From positions 1 to 30,649 of the IMG/VR virus record IMGVR_UViG_3300004807_000080: 30,649 nt of DNA; one strand, given 5' to 3'. Below the pieces are notes generated by a model that did not search any database, was not told where the DNA came from, and was given only the letters and a program-made list of their open reading frames with translations. The first letter of the stretch is position 1; each line of letters opens with the position of its first letter. This DNA comes from a virus. Below are positions 12,795 through 18,943 of this stretch, piece after piece. The position numbers and the translations under genes were made by a program.

Positions 12795-13055
12795 TCAATA
12801 AGGTATATTAGGTACTTTTATCTTGTTTGTTTTGTGATCTTTGTCGAAAGCTTTGCACTTTGCCTGTATACGCTTAACGAAGAACTCACCAAATGTAGTG
12901 GCATCTGGATATTTATCCCATTGGCTTGGACTGGTCTCAAGGATCAGGTCTTTGATGATGTCTAGTGCTAGTTCTCGTATGTCCTCTTGGGTAGTGGGTT
13001 CAATCTTTGGCCTACTTATTTTGAGTGGGCTTTCCCCCTCTTTTTTTTCTACCAT
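12795..13055 (-). CDS. small basic hypothetical protein
   Basis: An 86-residue protein with a lysine-rich N-terminus (MVEKKEGESPLKISRPKIEP) and two predicted helices (QEDIRELALDIIKDLIL; FGEFFVKRIQAKCKAF). It is the last gene of the long leftward array and overlaps the end of groES by seven bases. No family is recognised. Confidence 0.6.
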   Translation of the reverse strand: MVEKKEGESPLKISRPKIEPTTQEDIRELALDIIKDLILETSPSQWDKYPDATTFGEFFVKRIQAKCKAFDKDHKTNKIKVPNIPY

Positions 13056-13345
13056 GAGCCTTCTCCAATAACTCCGAGGATTCCTGCCTGAGGGATAACC
13101 ACGTAATTCTCACCCTCAATCTCAATACCGTAGGCCATGTTCTTGTCAAACTTAACCATCTGGCCTACTGATACTTCCATAGGGATTACTGTCCCATTTT
13201 CAGCGTATCTTCCCGGCCCTGCCGCAACAATCTCACCCTCGTCTGGTGGACTGCGACGTGGCACAATAAAGCCGCTGGCTTGAACTTCCTCGCCTGATTC
13301 GTCAAGCTTAAGAATTACTCGGTCTTCTGTTGCGTTAAATGCCAT
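13049..13345 (-). CDS. groES: GroES-like co-chaperonin
   Basis: At 98 residues this matches the usual Cpn10 length. The fold landmarks are present: an N-terminal strand DRVILKLDE, a mobile-loop region ending SGFIVP (host GroES: GGIVL), then DEGEIVAAGPGRYAENG (the GEVLAVGNG block), MEVSVGQMVKFDK, and the C-terminal strand GENYVVIPQAGILGVI. It would cap a GroEL ring and tune folding of phage proteins, as T4 gp31 does. No GroEL gene lies in the window, so it presumably works with the host chaperonin. Its ATG overlaps the stop of the upstream gene as TAATG. Confidence 0.9.
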   Translation of the reverse strand: MAFNATEDRVILKLDESGEEVQASGFIVPRRSPPDEGEIVAAGPGRYAENGTVIPMEVSVGQMVKFDKNMAYGIEIEGENYVVIPQAGILGVIGEGSW

Positions 13346-13506
13346 TAGTCTAGTTTTCCTCTCAGATCGGCAACAATAATAAGTGCCTCGTAGAATGCCT
13401 GTGAAAAGCCTTTGTCGTAGTCAGATCCTCTAGTCTGGGCGAGCTTAATGTGATGCTCTGCCTGATTCTTGATTCGTTCGTACGCTGTGTCTAGTTTTTT
13501 GCCCAT
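13345..13506 (-). CDS. 53-residue helical protein
   Basis: A short frame, MGKKLDTAYERIKNQAEHHI onward, with probable amphipathic helices and a final basic RGKLD. The end overlaps the groES start as TAATG, and the start overlaps the end of the oxygenase gene by 16 bases; this tight fit supports it. No family is recognised. Confidence 0.6.
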   Translation of the reverse strand: MGKKLDTAYERIKNQAEHHIKLAQTRGSDYDKGFSQAFYEALIIVADLRGKLD

Positions 13507-14096
13507 TTTAATTCCATTTCCTTATCCTGCAACCATGTTGCTACTGTCATTCTAACACCAGATTTAGCCCCGTGCACGCCGTGAAGGTGACGCTCTCTGA
13601 GTAGATTATTACCGATTCTTTCATCGTCTGGGAACATAATTAAACTACCCTTCTCGGGTTTATATGTGAATTTAAGGTTTGGAAAGTATATCTGACCACC
13701 TTCAAAGTCGTCATTTAAGTAAAAGACGCTTGAGAATAGATTCCATTGAGAGTCATGATTTGGGTCCCAATTGTCCATATGTGGACGGATGGCAACGTTT
13801 TCTCTCCATATGTAAAAATTGCTTTCAAATACGCATAGTTCTTTTGAATACCCGTAATACTCTTTGACTGCTGCCATGAAAGAACTATTAACCTTGTCTA
13901 TAAAACTTAGGTCTTCCTCGTCGTTTTCGGTAATTAATACCTGATCGGCATCACCCCATTTAGAGGTTTCCCTGTTTTTAAACTTTAAAAGTTTTTTGTT
14001 GTAAAAGTAATCGCATTCCTCATCACTAATAAGGTTTTTGATTATGTGTATAGAACTAGGAACGTCCACGCTTGTTAATTCTTTCACGAAGTACAT
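13491..14096 (-). CDS. 2-oxoglutarate/Fe(II)-dependent oxygenase
   Basis: This 201-residue protein carries the iron-binding HxD at RPHMD (H106, D108), a jelly-roll stretch SSVFYLNDDFEGGQIYFPN typical of prolyl-4-hydroxylase-like enzymes, and the distal HGVHGAKSGVRMTVATW with His (172 or 175) and the 2OG-binding Arg 182. Phage members hydroxylate proteins or modified bases; the substrate here is unknown. The start is uncertain: ATG 14096 overlaps the preceding gene by about 40 bases, and a GTG at 14069 would reduce this. Confidence 0.85.
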   Translation of the reverse strand: MYFVKELTSVDVPSSIHIIKNLISDEECDYFYNKKLLKFKNRETSKWGDADQVLITENDEEDLSFIDKVNSSFMAAVKEYYGYSKELCVFESNFYIWRENVAIRPHMDNWDPNHDSQWNLFSSVFYLNDDFEGGQIYFPNLKFTYKPEKGSLIMFPDDERIGNNLLRERHLHGVHGAKSGVRMTVATWLQDKEMELKWAKN

Positions 14097-14211
14097 CAAA
14101 TACGTGAGCCTGTCGTCGTGCGTCTACAATTGCTAGATTAAGTTTCTTGTAGTTAAGATATAACTCTTCTTCTAGTTCGTCAATTAGTTCGTTTATCTTC
14201 TTTTTTCTCAT
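14056..14211 (-). CDS. 51-residue coiled-coil protein
   Basis: MRKKKINELIDELEEELYL and the following helix form a charged coiled coil with a basic tail (RERINKRGRS). The ATG overlaps the stop of the glycosylase-like gene as TAATG. It overlaps the oxygenase start, so one of the two starts may be later than given. No family is recognised. Confidence 0.55.
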   Translation of the reverse strand: MRKKKINELIDELEEELYLNYKKLNLAIVDARRQAHVFDVLRERINKRGRS

Positions 14212-14636
14212 TATGCCACCGGCCAAATATAATCTAGGTTGTCTGGTACTTCGGTAAAGATACTACCATAATATTCGGGTAATTTGCGCAATAAATTGCT
14301 TTGATGTGATCTGTGGAAAGCTTCGTCGCCAATCCAATATGGACTGACCATGCGGAATTCTCCGTCGTAATTGTCAATTAGTGCAAAAGACTTTTCTAAG
14401 CAGGTGTCTTTGTAGCCGCGGCCGACCCACTCTTGACAAATCGCAGTTTGATAACTAAGCAGTGAGATGATGTGACCTTGCCACATCTTTACTGCTGGGT
14501 GATTTTGCCAGCCGTAGTCAGGTTGTAGGAGTGCTTTAATAATCTGTAAGTTTTCTACACGTTGTTTGCCTAAACGCTGGCGATCAAGAACTTTGGCACT
14601 TTGGTCAAAGTCTGCGTAGGGTAGGAATGTTTGCAT
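14211..14636 (-). CDS. pyrimidine-dimer DNA glycosylase-like protein (MSMEG_6728 family)
   Basis: In this 141-residue protein the N-terminal MQTFLPYADFDQSAKVLDRQRLGKQRVE, NHPAVKMWQGH and GDEAFHRSHQSNLLRK blocks match a family common in actinobacteria and their phages that is related to T4 endonuclease V. That enzyme cuts the glycosyl bond at UV-made thymine dimers. Whether this branch keeps that activity is not established from sequence alone. It would fit a virus of sunlit habitats. It starts with ATG one base upstream of the following stop-start junction. Confidence 0.75.
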   Translation of the reverse strand: MQTFLPYADFDQSAKVLDRQRLGKQRVENLQIIKALLQPDYGWQNHPAVKMWQGHIISLLSYQTAICQEWVGRGYKDTCLEKSFALIDNYDGEFRMVSPYWIGDEAFHRSHQSNLLRKLPEYYGSIFTEVPDNLDYIWPVA

Positions 14637-14637
14637 C

Positions 14638-14814
14638 TTAAAGCCCCTTTTCTATTGTCTCCAATAAAGCATAGTGTATGTAGCGTGTAGGGCGCAATCC
14701 CTTTGCCCTGGCAATTCTTTTAAGATCTTCCCAATCTCCGGCAGTGAATTCAACTCTTGTTTTAGCCCAATGCTTCTTCATCTTGCGCGGGTATCTACGT
14801 GGAGGTATGCTCAC
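14638..14814 (-). CDS. ribbon-helix-helix DNA-binding protein
   Basis: This 58-residue protein has a basic N-terminal arm (PPRRYPRKMKKHWAK), one strand (TRVEFT) and two helices (AGDWEDLKRIARAKG; RPTRYIHYALLETIEKG). That is the ribbon-helix-helix layout of small dimeric repressors. A GTG start at 14814 was chosen because it overlaps the upstream stop as GTGA; an internal ATG at 14781 is also possible. It could regulate this operon or bind one of the dyad sites. Confidence 0.65.
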   Translation of the reverse strand: MSIPPRRYPRKMKKHWAKTRVEFTAGDWEDLKRIARAKGLRPTRYIHYALLETIEKGL

Positions 14815-14891
14815 AGCTTGCCGTTCCAAAATACCCAAATGGCAAATGCTACAAATGAGCAAAGTAAGAATACATTCTCGGCTACGGTCAT
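14811..14891 (-). CDS. 26-residue single-span membrane peptide
   Basis: MTVAENVFLLCSFVAFAIWV, then FWNGKL: one hydrophobic span of about 17 residues with an acidic N-terminal side and a basic C-terminal side. Its ATG overlaps the previous stop as ATGA and its stop overlaps the next start as GTGA; AAAGG precedes it. The fit on both sides supports a real microprotein. Confidence 0.5.
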   Translation of the reverse strand: MTVAENVFLLCSFVAFAIWVFWNGKL

Positions 14892-15109
14892 CGTTGATAA
14901 TCCTTTAACTTAAATGGTCTGGTCGGGCCAGGTGCTTCTAATCGTACACCACAATCAGGGCAGAAGATACGATTCCAACGACGCTCTAATTCTTCACCGT
15001 CAAGGTTGTAATACTTTTCAATGTGTAGGCATTCATACATTTTTAATTCCTCTTGTATGCGGGTTAATTCTGTTAAAGATTCTTCTTGATTCACAATCAA
15101 TCCATCCAT
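14888..15109 (-). CDS. small zinc-ribbon protein
   Basis: A 73-residue protein with a helical N-terminus and then YECLHIE and FCPDCGVRLE, a C-x-H plus CPxCG arrangement. It resembles the neighbouring 15097 product (CVHI ... FCPRCGEKLE), so the two are paralogues. The ATG at 15109 was chosen; an ATG at 15040 has the better ribosome site (AGAGGA) and would give a 50-residue bare ribbon. Confidence 0.6.
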   Translation of the reverse strand: MDGLIVNQEESLTELTRIQEELKMYECLHIEKYYNLDGEELERRWNRIFCPDCGVRLEAPGPTRPFKLKDYQR

Positions 15110-15297
15110 TCTAGTTTTTCGCCACAACGAGGGCAGAAGCTAAACCTTGCGTACTCTTTTGTCTGCATAACAAGTTCAATAAGGTAATTAGGTACTAATG
15201 ACCCATCAGAACAATGAGCAACTATGTGTACGCAGGAACTTCTGTCTACACCTGACCTGAGTTGTTCGGCGAGTTCTTCACGATCCCTAAAGCTCAC
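15097..15297 (-). CDS. small zinc-ribbon protein
   Basis: A 66-residue protein with SCVHIVAHC and FCPRCGEKLEW. The CPxCG knuckle plus upstream Cys/His suggests a zinc ribbon. It is paralogous to the next gene downstream (14888-15109). The GTG start at 15297 overlaps the upstream stop as GTGA. Confidence 0.6.
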   Translation of the reverse strand: MSFRDREELAEQLRSGVDRSSCVHIVAHCSDGSLVPNYLIELVMQTKEYARFSFCPRCGEKLEWMD

Positions 15298-15482
15298 AAC
15301 AACGCCATAATTTTTTCATAGGCTCTAAACTCTCGTTCTATTTCCGCAACCCTGTGTGCATAAACGCATTGATCACACCTACAATTATGACGACTTTCGT
15401 ATGTTGTTGCTTTGCCGTGAACCACTTCTTTGCGTGGATTCCTAACCATACAACGCTTATTGCATTCACACCATTTTTTCAT
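15294..15482 (-). CDS. cysteine-rich phage protein (HG...CRCDQC type)
   Basis: This 62-residue protein has WCECNKRC at the N-terminus, then HGKATTYESRHNCRCDQCVYAHR. The HGTxxxYxxxxCRCxxCxxA pattern is common in short actinophage proteins and probably holds zinc. It has no assigned function. It overlaps both neighbours by a few bases. Confidence 0.65.
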   Translation of the reverse strand: MKKWCECNKRCMVRNPRKEVVHGKATTYESRHNCRCDQCVYAHRVAEIEREFRAYEKIMALL

Positions 15483-15634
15483 CGGCTTTTTCCAACTTTG
15501 TTACAGCCAATACATTCGCACTGACGGCCCTTGCCTGATGATTTAATCATCATTTCGTCTTGTTTGCTCTGTTGAGAGTTATGTTCATTCCAAGATACTG
15601 TAAGTTTGCCTATGCGCCAAAATTTAAAATTCAT
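15479..15634 (-). CDS. small basic cysteine protein
   Basis: A 51-residue protein, MNFKFWRIGKLTVSWNEHN onward, ending CECIGCNKVGKSR, with a Cys cluster that may bind metal. A GGAGGGATT ribosome site lies right before the ATG. Both ends overlap neighbours by ATGA-type junctions. Confidence 0.6.
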   Translation of the reverse strand: MNFKFWRIGKLTVSWNEHNSQQSKQDEMMIKSSGKGRQCECIGCNKVGKSR

Positions 15635-15759
15635 AATCCCTCCATAACCGGTGTTGCTTCGTGATCTGCTTTTTCTTCAAGATAATTCATGTGAATCCAT
15701 TTAGCTTCACCAACGTAAAAGATAGGCGTGAAGCATTTGCGGCAGTTACCCCTATCCAT
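15631..15759 (-). CDS. 42-residue cysteine-knuckle protein
   Basis: MDRGNCRKCFTPIFYVGEAK, then WIHMNYLEEKADHE. CxxC followed by a W-x-H and a DHE segment may form a zinc site. The ATG at 15759 follows AAGGAACGACC; in-frame upstream starts lie deep in the preceding gene. It overlaps both neighbours. Confidence 0.6.
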   Translation of the reverse strand: MDRGNCRKCFTPIFYVGEAKWIHMNYLEEKADHEATPVMEGL

Positions 15760-15901
15760 GGTCGTTCCTTGAGGCATCGAACATATCCCCAATCTCTTTA
15801 ACAATAGCTCTGATACGAGATAACGTATCATCAATTGCCCAAAAACTGGTAATTGTCTCTATGTGATCCATTTCGTTTATTTCGTTTGATTCGTTATTCA
15901 T
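15752..15901 (-). CDS. 49-residue acidic helical protein
   Basis: MNNESNEINEMDHIETITSF, then an amphipathic helix, LSRIRAIVKEIGDMF. GGGGAAAAG precedes the ATG. It overlaps the membrane-protein gene upstream and the cysteine-knuckle gene downstream. No family is recognised. Confidence 0.55.
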   Translation of the reverse strand: MNNESNEINEMDHIETITSFWAIDDTLSRIRAIVKEIGDMFDASRNDHG

Positions 15902-16103
15902 CTTTTCCCCAATTCAATATTGCTCTAATATACATTGCAACGTACATAATGCTGTACGCAATAAAGCCATACTGCTTACTTGATAGCGCATAGGCCACCC
16001 ACAGGCATTCGTTGAGGATGAGTATTCCCCATCCCCAAATCTTCTTTCCCCCGACAAAAAATAAACCGAGGGAACCAACGGCTGCAAGAACCCAGGACCA
16101 CAT
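15894..16103 (-). CDS. three-span small membrane protein
   Basis: A 69-residue protein with hydrophobic spans at about residues 1-18, 22-40 and 46-62, separated by GGKK and SSKQ turns and ending NWGKDE. Small three-span proteins with a WxxYA motif in the second helix recur in actinophages. Its role is unknown; membrane take-over or exclusion are options. The ATG overlaps the upstream micropeptide stop as TAATG. Confidence 0.65.
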   Translation of the reverse strand: MWSWVLAAVGSLGLFFVGGKKIWGWGILILNECLWVAYALSSKQYGFIAYSIMYVAMYIRAILNWGKDE

Positions 16104-16192
16104 TAGTTAAACAACATGTCCCAAATAAGCATTGCAATTGCACCTGTAACAACACCAATAGCCCAAGTCAATCCAAAAGTAATATAGAACAT
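16103..16192 (-). CDS. 29-residue single-span membrane peptide
   Basis: MFYITFGLTWAIGVVTGAIA then MLIWDMLFN: one span with no strongly charged flank. It starts four bases after the previous stop, and its stop overlaps the next ATG as TAATG. It belongs to a run of five such peptides in this operon. Confidence 0.45.
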   Translation of the reverse strand: MFYITFGLTWAIGVVTGAIAMLIWDMLFN

Positions 16193-16195
16193 TGA

Positions 16196-16264
16196 TTACC
16201 AAGTCTTCCATAATAGGTAAATAATTACAATCCACACGCACAACAAATTAGTTTGAGCACCCAT
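16196..16264 (-). CDS. 22-residue single-span membrane peptide
   Basis: MGAQTNLLCVWIVIIYLLWK then TW. One hydrophobic span with a final basic WKTW. The ATG overlaps the preceding stop as TAATG. It is very short, so it rests on position and hydrophobicity alone. Confidence 0.4.
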   Translation of the reverse strand: MGAQTNLLCVWIVIIYLLWKTW

Positions 16265-16362
16265 TATTTCCACGCCCCAAAAATACCGGCAAGCACAAAT
16301 AAAAAAAATGCTATAACGCCAACTAAAGCAATGTGTGCAATCCAATTAATTACTATGTTCAT
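16264..16362 (-). CDS. 32-residue single-span membrane peptide
   Basis: MNIVINWIAHIALVGVIAFF then LFVLAGIFGAWK: one long span ending with a lysine. ATGA overlap upstream, TAATG overlap downstream, GGATGGATG before the start. Confidence 0.45.
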   Translation of the reverse strand: MNIVINWIAHIALVGVIAFFLFVLAGIFGAWK

Positions 16363-16508
16363 TTTTCATCCATCCATTCTGGCTCAGCTTTGTGCGGACC
16401 GTGAGGCGATAGGTGAACCCATTGATCATCATCACCAATGTTTTCCCAATCGGTACCATCGCGTGTGTATTTAACAATATTTAATCCACAATGTTTGCAA
16501 TTAGTCAT
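16359..16508 (-). CDS. small metal-ribbon protein
   Basis: A 49-residue protein: MTNCKHCGLNIVKYTRDGTD, later WVHLSPHGPHKAEPEW. CxxC followed by W-x-H and two more histidines is a probable zinc-binding layout, similar to the 15631 and 11707 products. Both ends overlap neighbours. Confidence 0.6.
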   Translation of the reverse strand: MTNCKHCGLNIVKYTRDGTDWENIGDDDQWVHLSPHGPHKAEPEWMDEK

Positions 16509-16665
16509 TTGCGTTCACTTTTGTTATTTTTTCTGGATCCTCAACAAGAACTTCGTCAATTTCAGGCCATTCAACAATGGGCCAGCCTCGACCACTGAAA
16601 CCCACAATCTTACCTACGTGTCTAATCAAGGTTACTTCGTCTCCAAGCTTAAATTTGTTGTCCAT
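16501..16665 (-). CDS. SH3-like small protein
   Basis: A 54-residue protein, FKLGDEVTLIRHVGKIVGF then GRGWPIVEWPEIDEVLVEDP. The alternating strands and GDEV...GKIVG pattern suit a KOW/SH3-like barrel, seen in small phage proteins of unknown role. The ATG at 16665 was chosen because it forms a TAATG overlap with the upstream micropeptide. Confidence 0.6.
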   Translation of the reverse strand: MDNKFKLGDEVTLIRHVGKIVGFSGRGWPIVEWPEIDEVLVEDPEKITKVNAND

Positions 16666-16742
16666 TAGTTGTTCACCATTGCGATAAAAACTATGATAAA
16701 ACAAATAAAAGTAAAAATAGTTGTTTCTAATAACGTTTTCAT
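16665..16742 (-). CDS. 25-residue single-span membrane peptide
   Basis: MKTLLETTIFTFICFIIVFI then AMVNN. One strongly hydrophobic span after a short charged head. ATGA overlap upstream and TAATG overlap downstream. Confidence 0.45.
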   Translation of the reverse strand: MKTLLETTIFTFICFIIVFIAMVNN

Positions 16743-16939
16743 TGTTCCGACACTTTCTCGTATGCGCTTTTAGGAACCATTACAACATCCGGGTTATTGA
16801 TCCAGAGAAGAACGTGCTTCATTGCCTGTGTATAACCCTTGTACCATGCCAACTCAGTTTCGGTGAGTTGATCAATGTCAGACTCATTGCTCATAACTTC
16901 GCAAAAGTACTGAATCTGTTGCAAGGTTCGCTCTGTCAT
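16739..16939 (-). CDS. small acidic helical protein
   Basis: A 66-residue protein: MTERTLQQIQYFCEVMSNE onward, with LTETELAWYKGYTQAMKHVL, mostly helical. Neighbouring starts and stops overlap by ATGA at both ends. No family is recognised. Confidence 0.6.
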   Translation of the reverse strand: MTERTLQQIQYFCEVMSNESDIDQLTETELAWYKGYTQAMKHVLLWINNPDVVMVPKSAYEKVSEQ

Positions 16940-17109
16940 GGCTTATTTTTACCGCTTGGCTCGTCTGTTTTTAATGACTTTGTCATAACGTGCCTAAGCG
17001 TACCTTTTTGAAAAATTCCAGCTTTAACGGCCTTGTTCCACTTGTAAGCAAAAACGCCTACCATGGTAAAAAACATTGCTGGGAATAAAAATACTAATAC
17101 TAATGTCAT
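16936..17109 (-). CDS. 57-residue single-span membrane protein
   Basis: One N-terminal hydrophobic span at residues 2-21 (TLVLVFLFPAMFFTMVGVFA) followed by a basic, hydrophilic tail with about ten lysines. By charge the tail faces the cytoplasm. AAGGATATATT precedes the ATG. No family is recognised. Confidence 0.6.
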   Translation of the reverse strand: MTLVLVFLFPAMFFTMVGVFAYKWNKAVKAGIFQKGTLRHVMTKSLKTDEPSGKNKP

Positions 17110-17118
17110 AATATATCC

Positions 17119-17523
17119 TTAAATAAGTTTAATCTTGTTAATTTTAATGCGATCTCTAAGCCCATTTGGTTTATTAAATAGGTCTACCGGCACATAAGAT
17201 TCGCCAGTTTCAATCAGCCAATCTTGAGTGCGCTTGGCGTCCATTGTAAAAAGTTCATTTGTTTCAGAAAAACGATAAAATATTAAATCTGCTTTTGTTT
17301 CACGATCAAAATCAAAAGAAAATATCCTATATTCATGACCTTCTTTGTCATCAATAAACTTTACCGTAACCTCTTTTGCCACTGGTTCCGCAAGCTTTAA
17401 GATCGTAAAATCAATATTTTTTTCTAAAATTTCTTTTTGATCGGCAAGGTTGATACCAATGGTTTCTGGAAGACTGTATAAATAGTCTGCAATTTCAAGG
17501 GTTTCTAGGTTTTCTGTAATCAT
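17119..17523 (-). CDS. hypothetical protein, first gene of the long leftward array
   Basis: A 134-residue soluble, beta-rich protein (VAKEVTVKFIDD; YRIFSFDFDRETKADLIFYRF) with an acidic N-terminal helix. The ATG at 17523 lies six bases from a -10 hexamer, so it is probably translated from a leaderless mRNA. It heads the 24-gene array that runs to 12795. Confidence 0.65.
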   Translation of the reverse strand: MITENLETLEIADYLYSLPETIGINLADQKEILEKNIDFTILKLAEPVAKEVTVKFIDDKEGHEYRIFSFDFDRETKADLIFYRFSETNELFTMDAKRTQDWLIETGESYVPVDLFNKPNGLRDRIKINKIKLI

Positions 17524-17529
17524 ATGTTC

Positions 17530-17557
17530 ATTTTACCACGTTTTTTGTAATTGTCAA
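17530..17557 (-). promoter_or_regulatory. leaderless promoter of the 24-gene leftward array
   Basis: On the minus strand TTGACA (17552-17557), a 16-bp spacer and TAAAAT (17530-17535), followed by six bases and the ATG at 17523. GTAATT/AATTAC repeats flank the -35. Confidence 0.6.
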
Positions 17558-17580
17558 GGGAATTACATTTGTGTAATTAC
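17547..17580. promoter_or_regulatory. triple GTAATT/AATTAC operator-like cluster
   Basis: GTAATT (17547-17552), AATTAC (17561-17566) and GTAATTAC (17573-17580) are alternating half-sites covering the -35 of the leftward promoter. They also lie between that promoter and a possible rightward one (TTACAT-17-TAGTAT), so a single regulator could control both. Confidence 0.5.
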
Positions 17581-17587
17581 AGTGCTA

Positions 17588-17695
17588 GTATGTACACGGC
17601 GGACCTGACTGTGGCTTATCCCTTTCCTGCATTTCAGGTGCTGCCTTACTCACGTTGCAAGACCCTCCGGATATGCTAGCCCGGGGGGTCTTGTG
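17588..17695 (+). ncRNA. possible small RNA between divergent operons
   Basis: TAGTAT (17588-17593) has a TTACAT 17 bp upstream. About 60 bases later comes a strong hairpin: CAAGACCC/GGGTCTTG, with an inner CCGG/CCGG pairing (about 17657-17693), followed by TGATTTCT. This would give an RNA of roughly 95 nt. A 29-codon frame (ATG 17591) overlaps the -10 and is not believed. The call rests on promoter and hairpin only. Confidence 0.35.
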
Positions 17696-17715
17696 ATTTC
17701 TGTCACAAAGAACCC

Positions 17716-17743
17716 TTGCCAGAGGTACTTGACATGGTATAAT
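17716..17743 (+). promoter_or_regulatory. promoter of the Rpf-like operon
   Basis: TTGCCA (17716-17721), a 16-bp spacer and a perfect TATAAT (17738-17743). A stray TTGACA lies between them at a wrong distance. The mRNA leader before the ATG at 17834 is about 85 bases. Confidence 0.6.
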
Positions 17744-17748
17744 GGGGT

Positions 17749-17810
17749 ATGTTAGAAATGAAGTCGAAAGGAGACTGGATACTGTGAATCAACACCTCAG
17801 CTTTACGTAA
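17749..17810 (+). other. two overlapping leader mini-frames
   Basis: ATG 17749 opens a 12-codon frame (MLEMKSKGDWIL) that ends in a GTGA overlap with an 8-codon frame (VNQHLSFT, 17784-17810). The second has AAAGGAG upstream of it. They could be leader peptides for the Rpf operon, but are short enough to be chance. Confidence 0.25.
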
Positions 17811-17833
17811 TATAAGCCAAACATTGGAGAAGA

Positions 17834-18349
17834 ATGCGTAGAATTATCGCAGTTTTGATCGTAGTAACCGTAGTATTTGTATTATTGGAAACCATAGGAA
17901 TGGCGACCAAAGCATTAGGAAGTATAAAAAATGGGGCTAGTACCCTTGTAACAAAGCCAGTAATTAATATGAAGCGCACGTTGGTTGTTAGTGCTGATGG
18001 CACACAAATGGCTACATCTTGGGTTAAGGTCCAGGTTGATCCAGCTTTACCAACGTCGCATAAAAAGGCGCATGACGCGCCACCACTTGTATCAGTTCTT
18101 GATATGCAGAAGTGGTCAAAGGTGAACATTTGCGAGACTGGTGGCAATTGGCACACAAAGGGAAACTTATACCAAGGGGGATTGGGCATTTTGCTTAATA
18201 ATTGGTATGAATACGGTGGATTTAGGCTTTTTGGGCCAGAGTGGTCCGCAAGCCCAGAACAACAGGTATACATTGCCAAAAAAATTCAGGTTGCTTCTGG
18301 ATTTGGCTCGTATGTACCCGATCAATATGGTTGTGGAAGCGGCTGGTAA
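17834..18349 (+). CDS. Rpf-like secreted or anchored muralytic protein
   Basis: This 171-residue protein has a basic N-terminus and one hydrophobic span (residues 4-19) acting as signal or anchor, a spacer of about 70 residues, then a resuscitation-promoting-factor/transglycosylase-like domain. That domain starts WSKVNICETGGNW, where E101 is the expected catalytic glutamate, followed by GGLGILLNNWYEYGG and SPEQQVYIAKKIQVASGFGSY. Such domains cleave peptidoglycan glycan strands. It is outside any visible lysis cassette. GGAGAAG precedes the ATG, and the stop overlaps the next gene as TAATG. Confidence 0.8.
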   Translation: MRRIIAVLIVVTVVFVLLETIGMATKALGSIKNGASTLVTKPVINMKRTLVVSADGTQMATSWVKVQVDPALPTSHKKAHDAPPLVSVLDMQKWSKVNICETGGNWHTKGNLYQGGLGILLNNWYEYGGFRLFGPEWSASPEQQVYIAKKIQVASGFGSYVPDQYGCGSGW

Positions 18350-18801
18350 TGGACAATTATTTGACTGAGGAAAGGGAATGGTCAATAGTTCTTTACGAAA
18401 AGATCGGTACTCGTTATACTGAAATTGCCGTCCTTTGGGGGGAGACTACAACGGCGGAGGAAGCTTACGATATGTGGCTGGAACCGTTTGGAAGTCTTCC
18501 CCCAAAGTTGGCGGTAGAGCATGCTTTGTCATTTGATGATGATACAAAGCGTGAATACGAGGCTAGACTTTATTGCGGAAAAGTAGCGCCAGCGTTTGCA
18601 ACAATGCGTTGGTCAAGCGAATCCGTTGAGGAATGTGTTAATGACTTTAAAACTCGCAAGGTAAAAAAGTTTATTATTGCGGCAGAAGTAACCATTGACA
18701 TAGAAGATACTGATGATTTTAATGAATGGGATCTAGAAGAACTTATTATGCTTGATGCTATAAAATTAATTGACAGCACACCCATTGATGAGGTAGAGTA
18801 A
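18349..18801 (+). CDS. acidic hypothetical protein
   Basis: A 150-residue acidic protein. The ATG at 18349 was chosen for the TAATG overlap; an upstream in-frame ATG at 18241 lies within the Rpf gene. An N-terminal beta sheet (WSIVLYEKIGTRYTEIAVLWG) is followed by helices, and a long acidic tail ends IDEVE. No family is recognised. Confidence 0.6.
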   Translation: MDNYLTEEREWSIVLYEKIGTRYTEIAVLWGETTTAEEAYDMWLEPFGSLPPKLAVEHALSFDDDTKREYEARLYCGKVAPAFATMRWSSESVEECVNDFKTRKVKKFIIAAEVTIDIEDTDDFNEWDLEELIMLDAIKLIDSTPIDEVE

Positions 18802-18805
18802 ATAT

Positions 18806-18943
18806 ATGACTAAATGGGTTTGTCCTAAATGCAAAAAAGTTGTTAAAAGCACTGATGCAACTATTGAGGTTGCCCATGTATGTCCAAGTAACAAAAGCAA
18901 AATAACTAATTTTGAAAAAAAAGAAAAGGAAACGAATGAATAA
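18806..18943 (+). CDS. 45-residue zinc-knuckle protein
   Basis: WVCPKCKKVVK near the N-terminus and VAHVCPSNKSK later give CxxC plus H-x-C, a likely single zinc site, then a Lys/Glu-rich tail. It lies between two clearly coding genes and overlaps the next by eight bases. No family is recognised. Confidence 0.6.
   Translation: MTKWVCPKCKKVVKSTDATIEVAHVCPSNKSKITNFEKKEKETNE

Noticed and set aside
17588-17680. 29-codon frame starting at ATG 17591
   Set aside because: Its ATG overlaps the proposed -10 and there is no ribosome site.
17803-18279. Long leftward frame opposite the Rpf-like gene
   Set aside because: It is antisense to a gene with a signal peptide and conserved catalytic motif, has no family features, and breaks operon direction.
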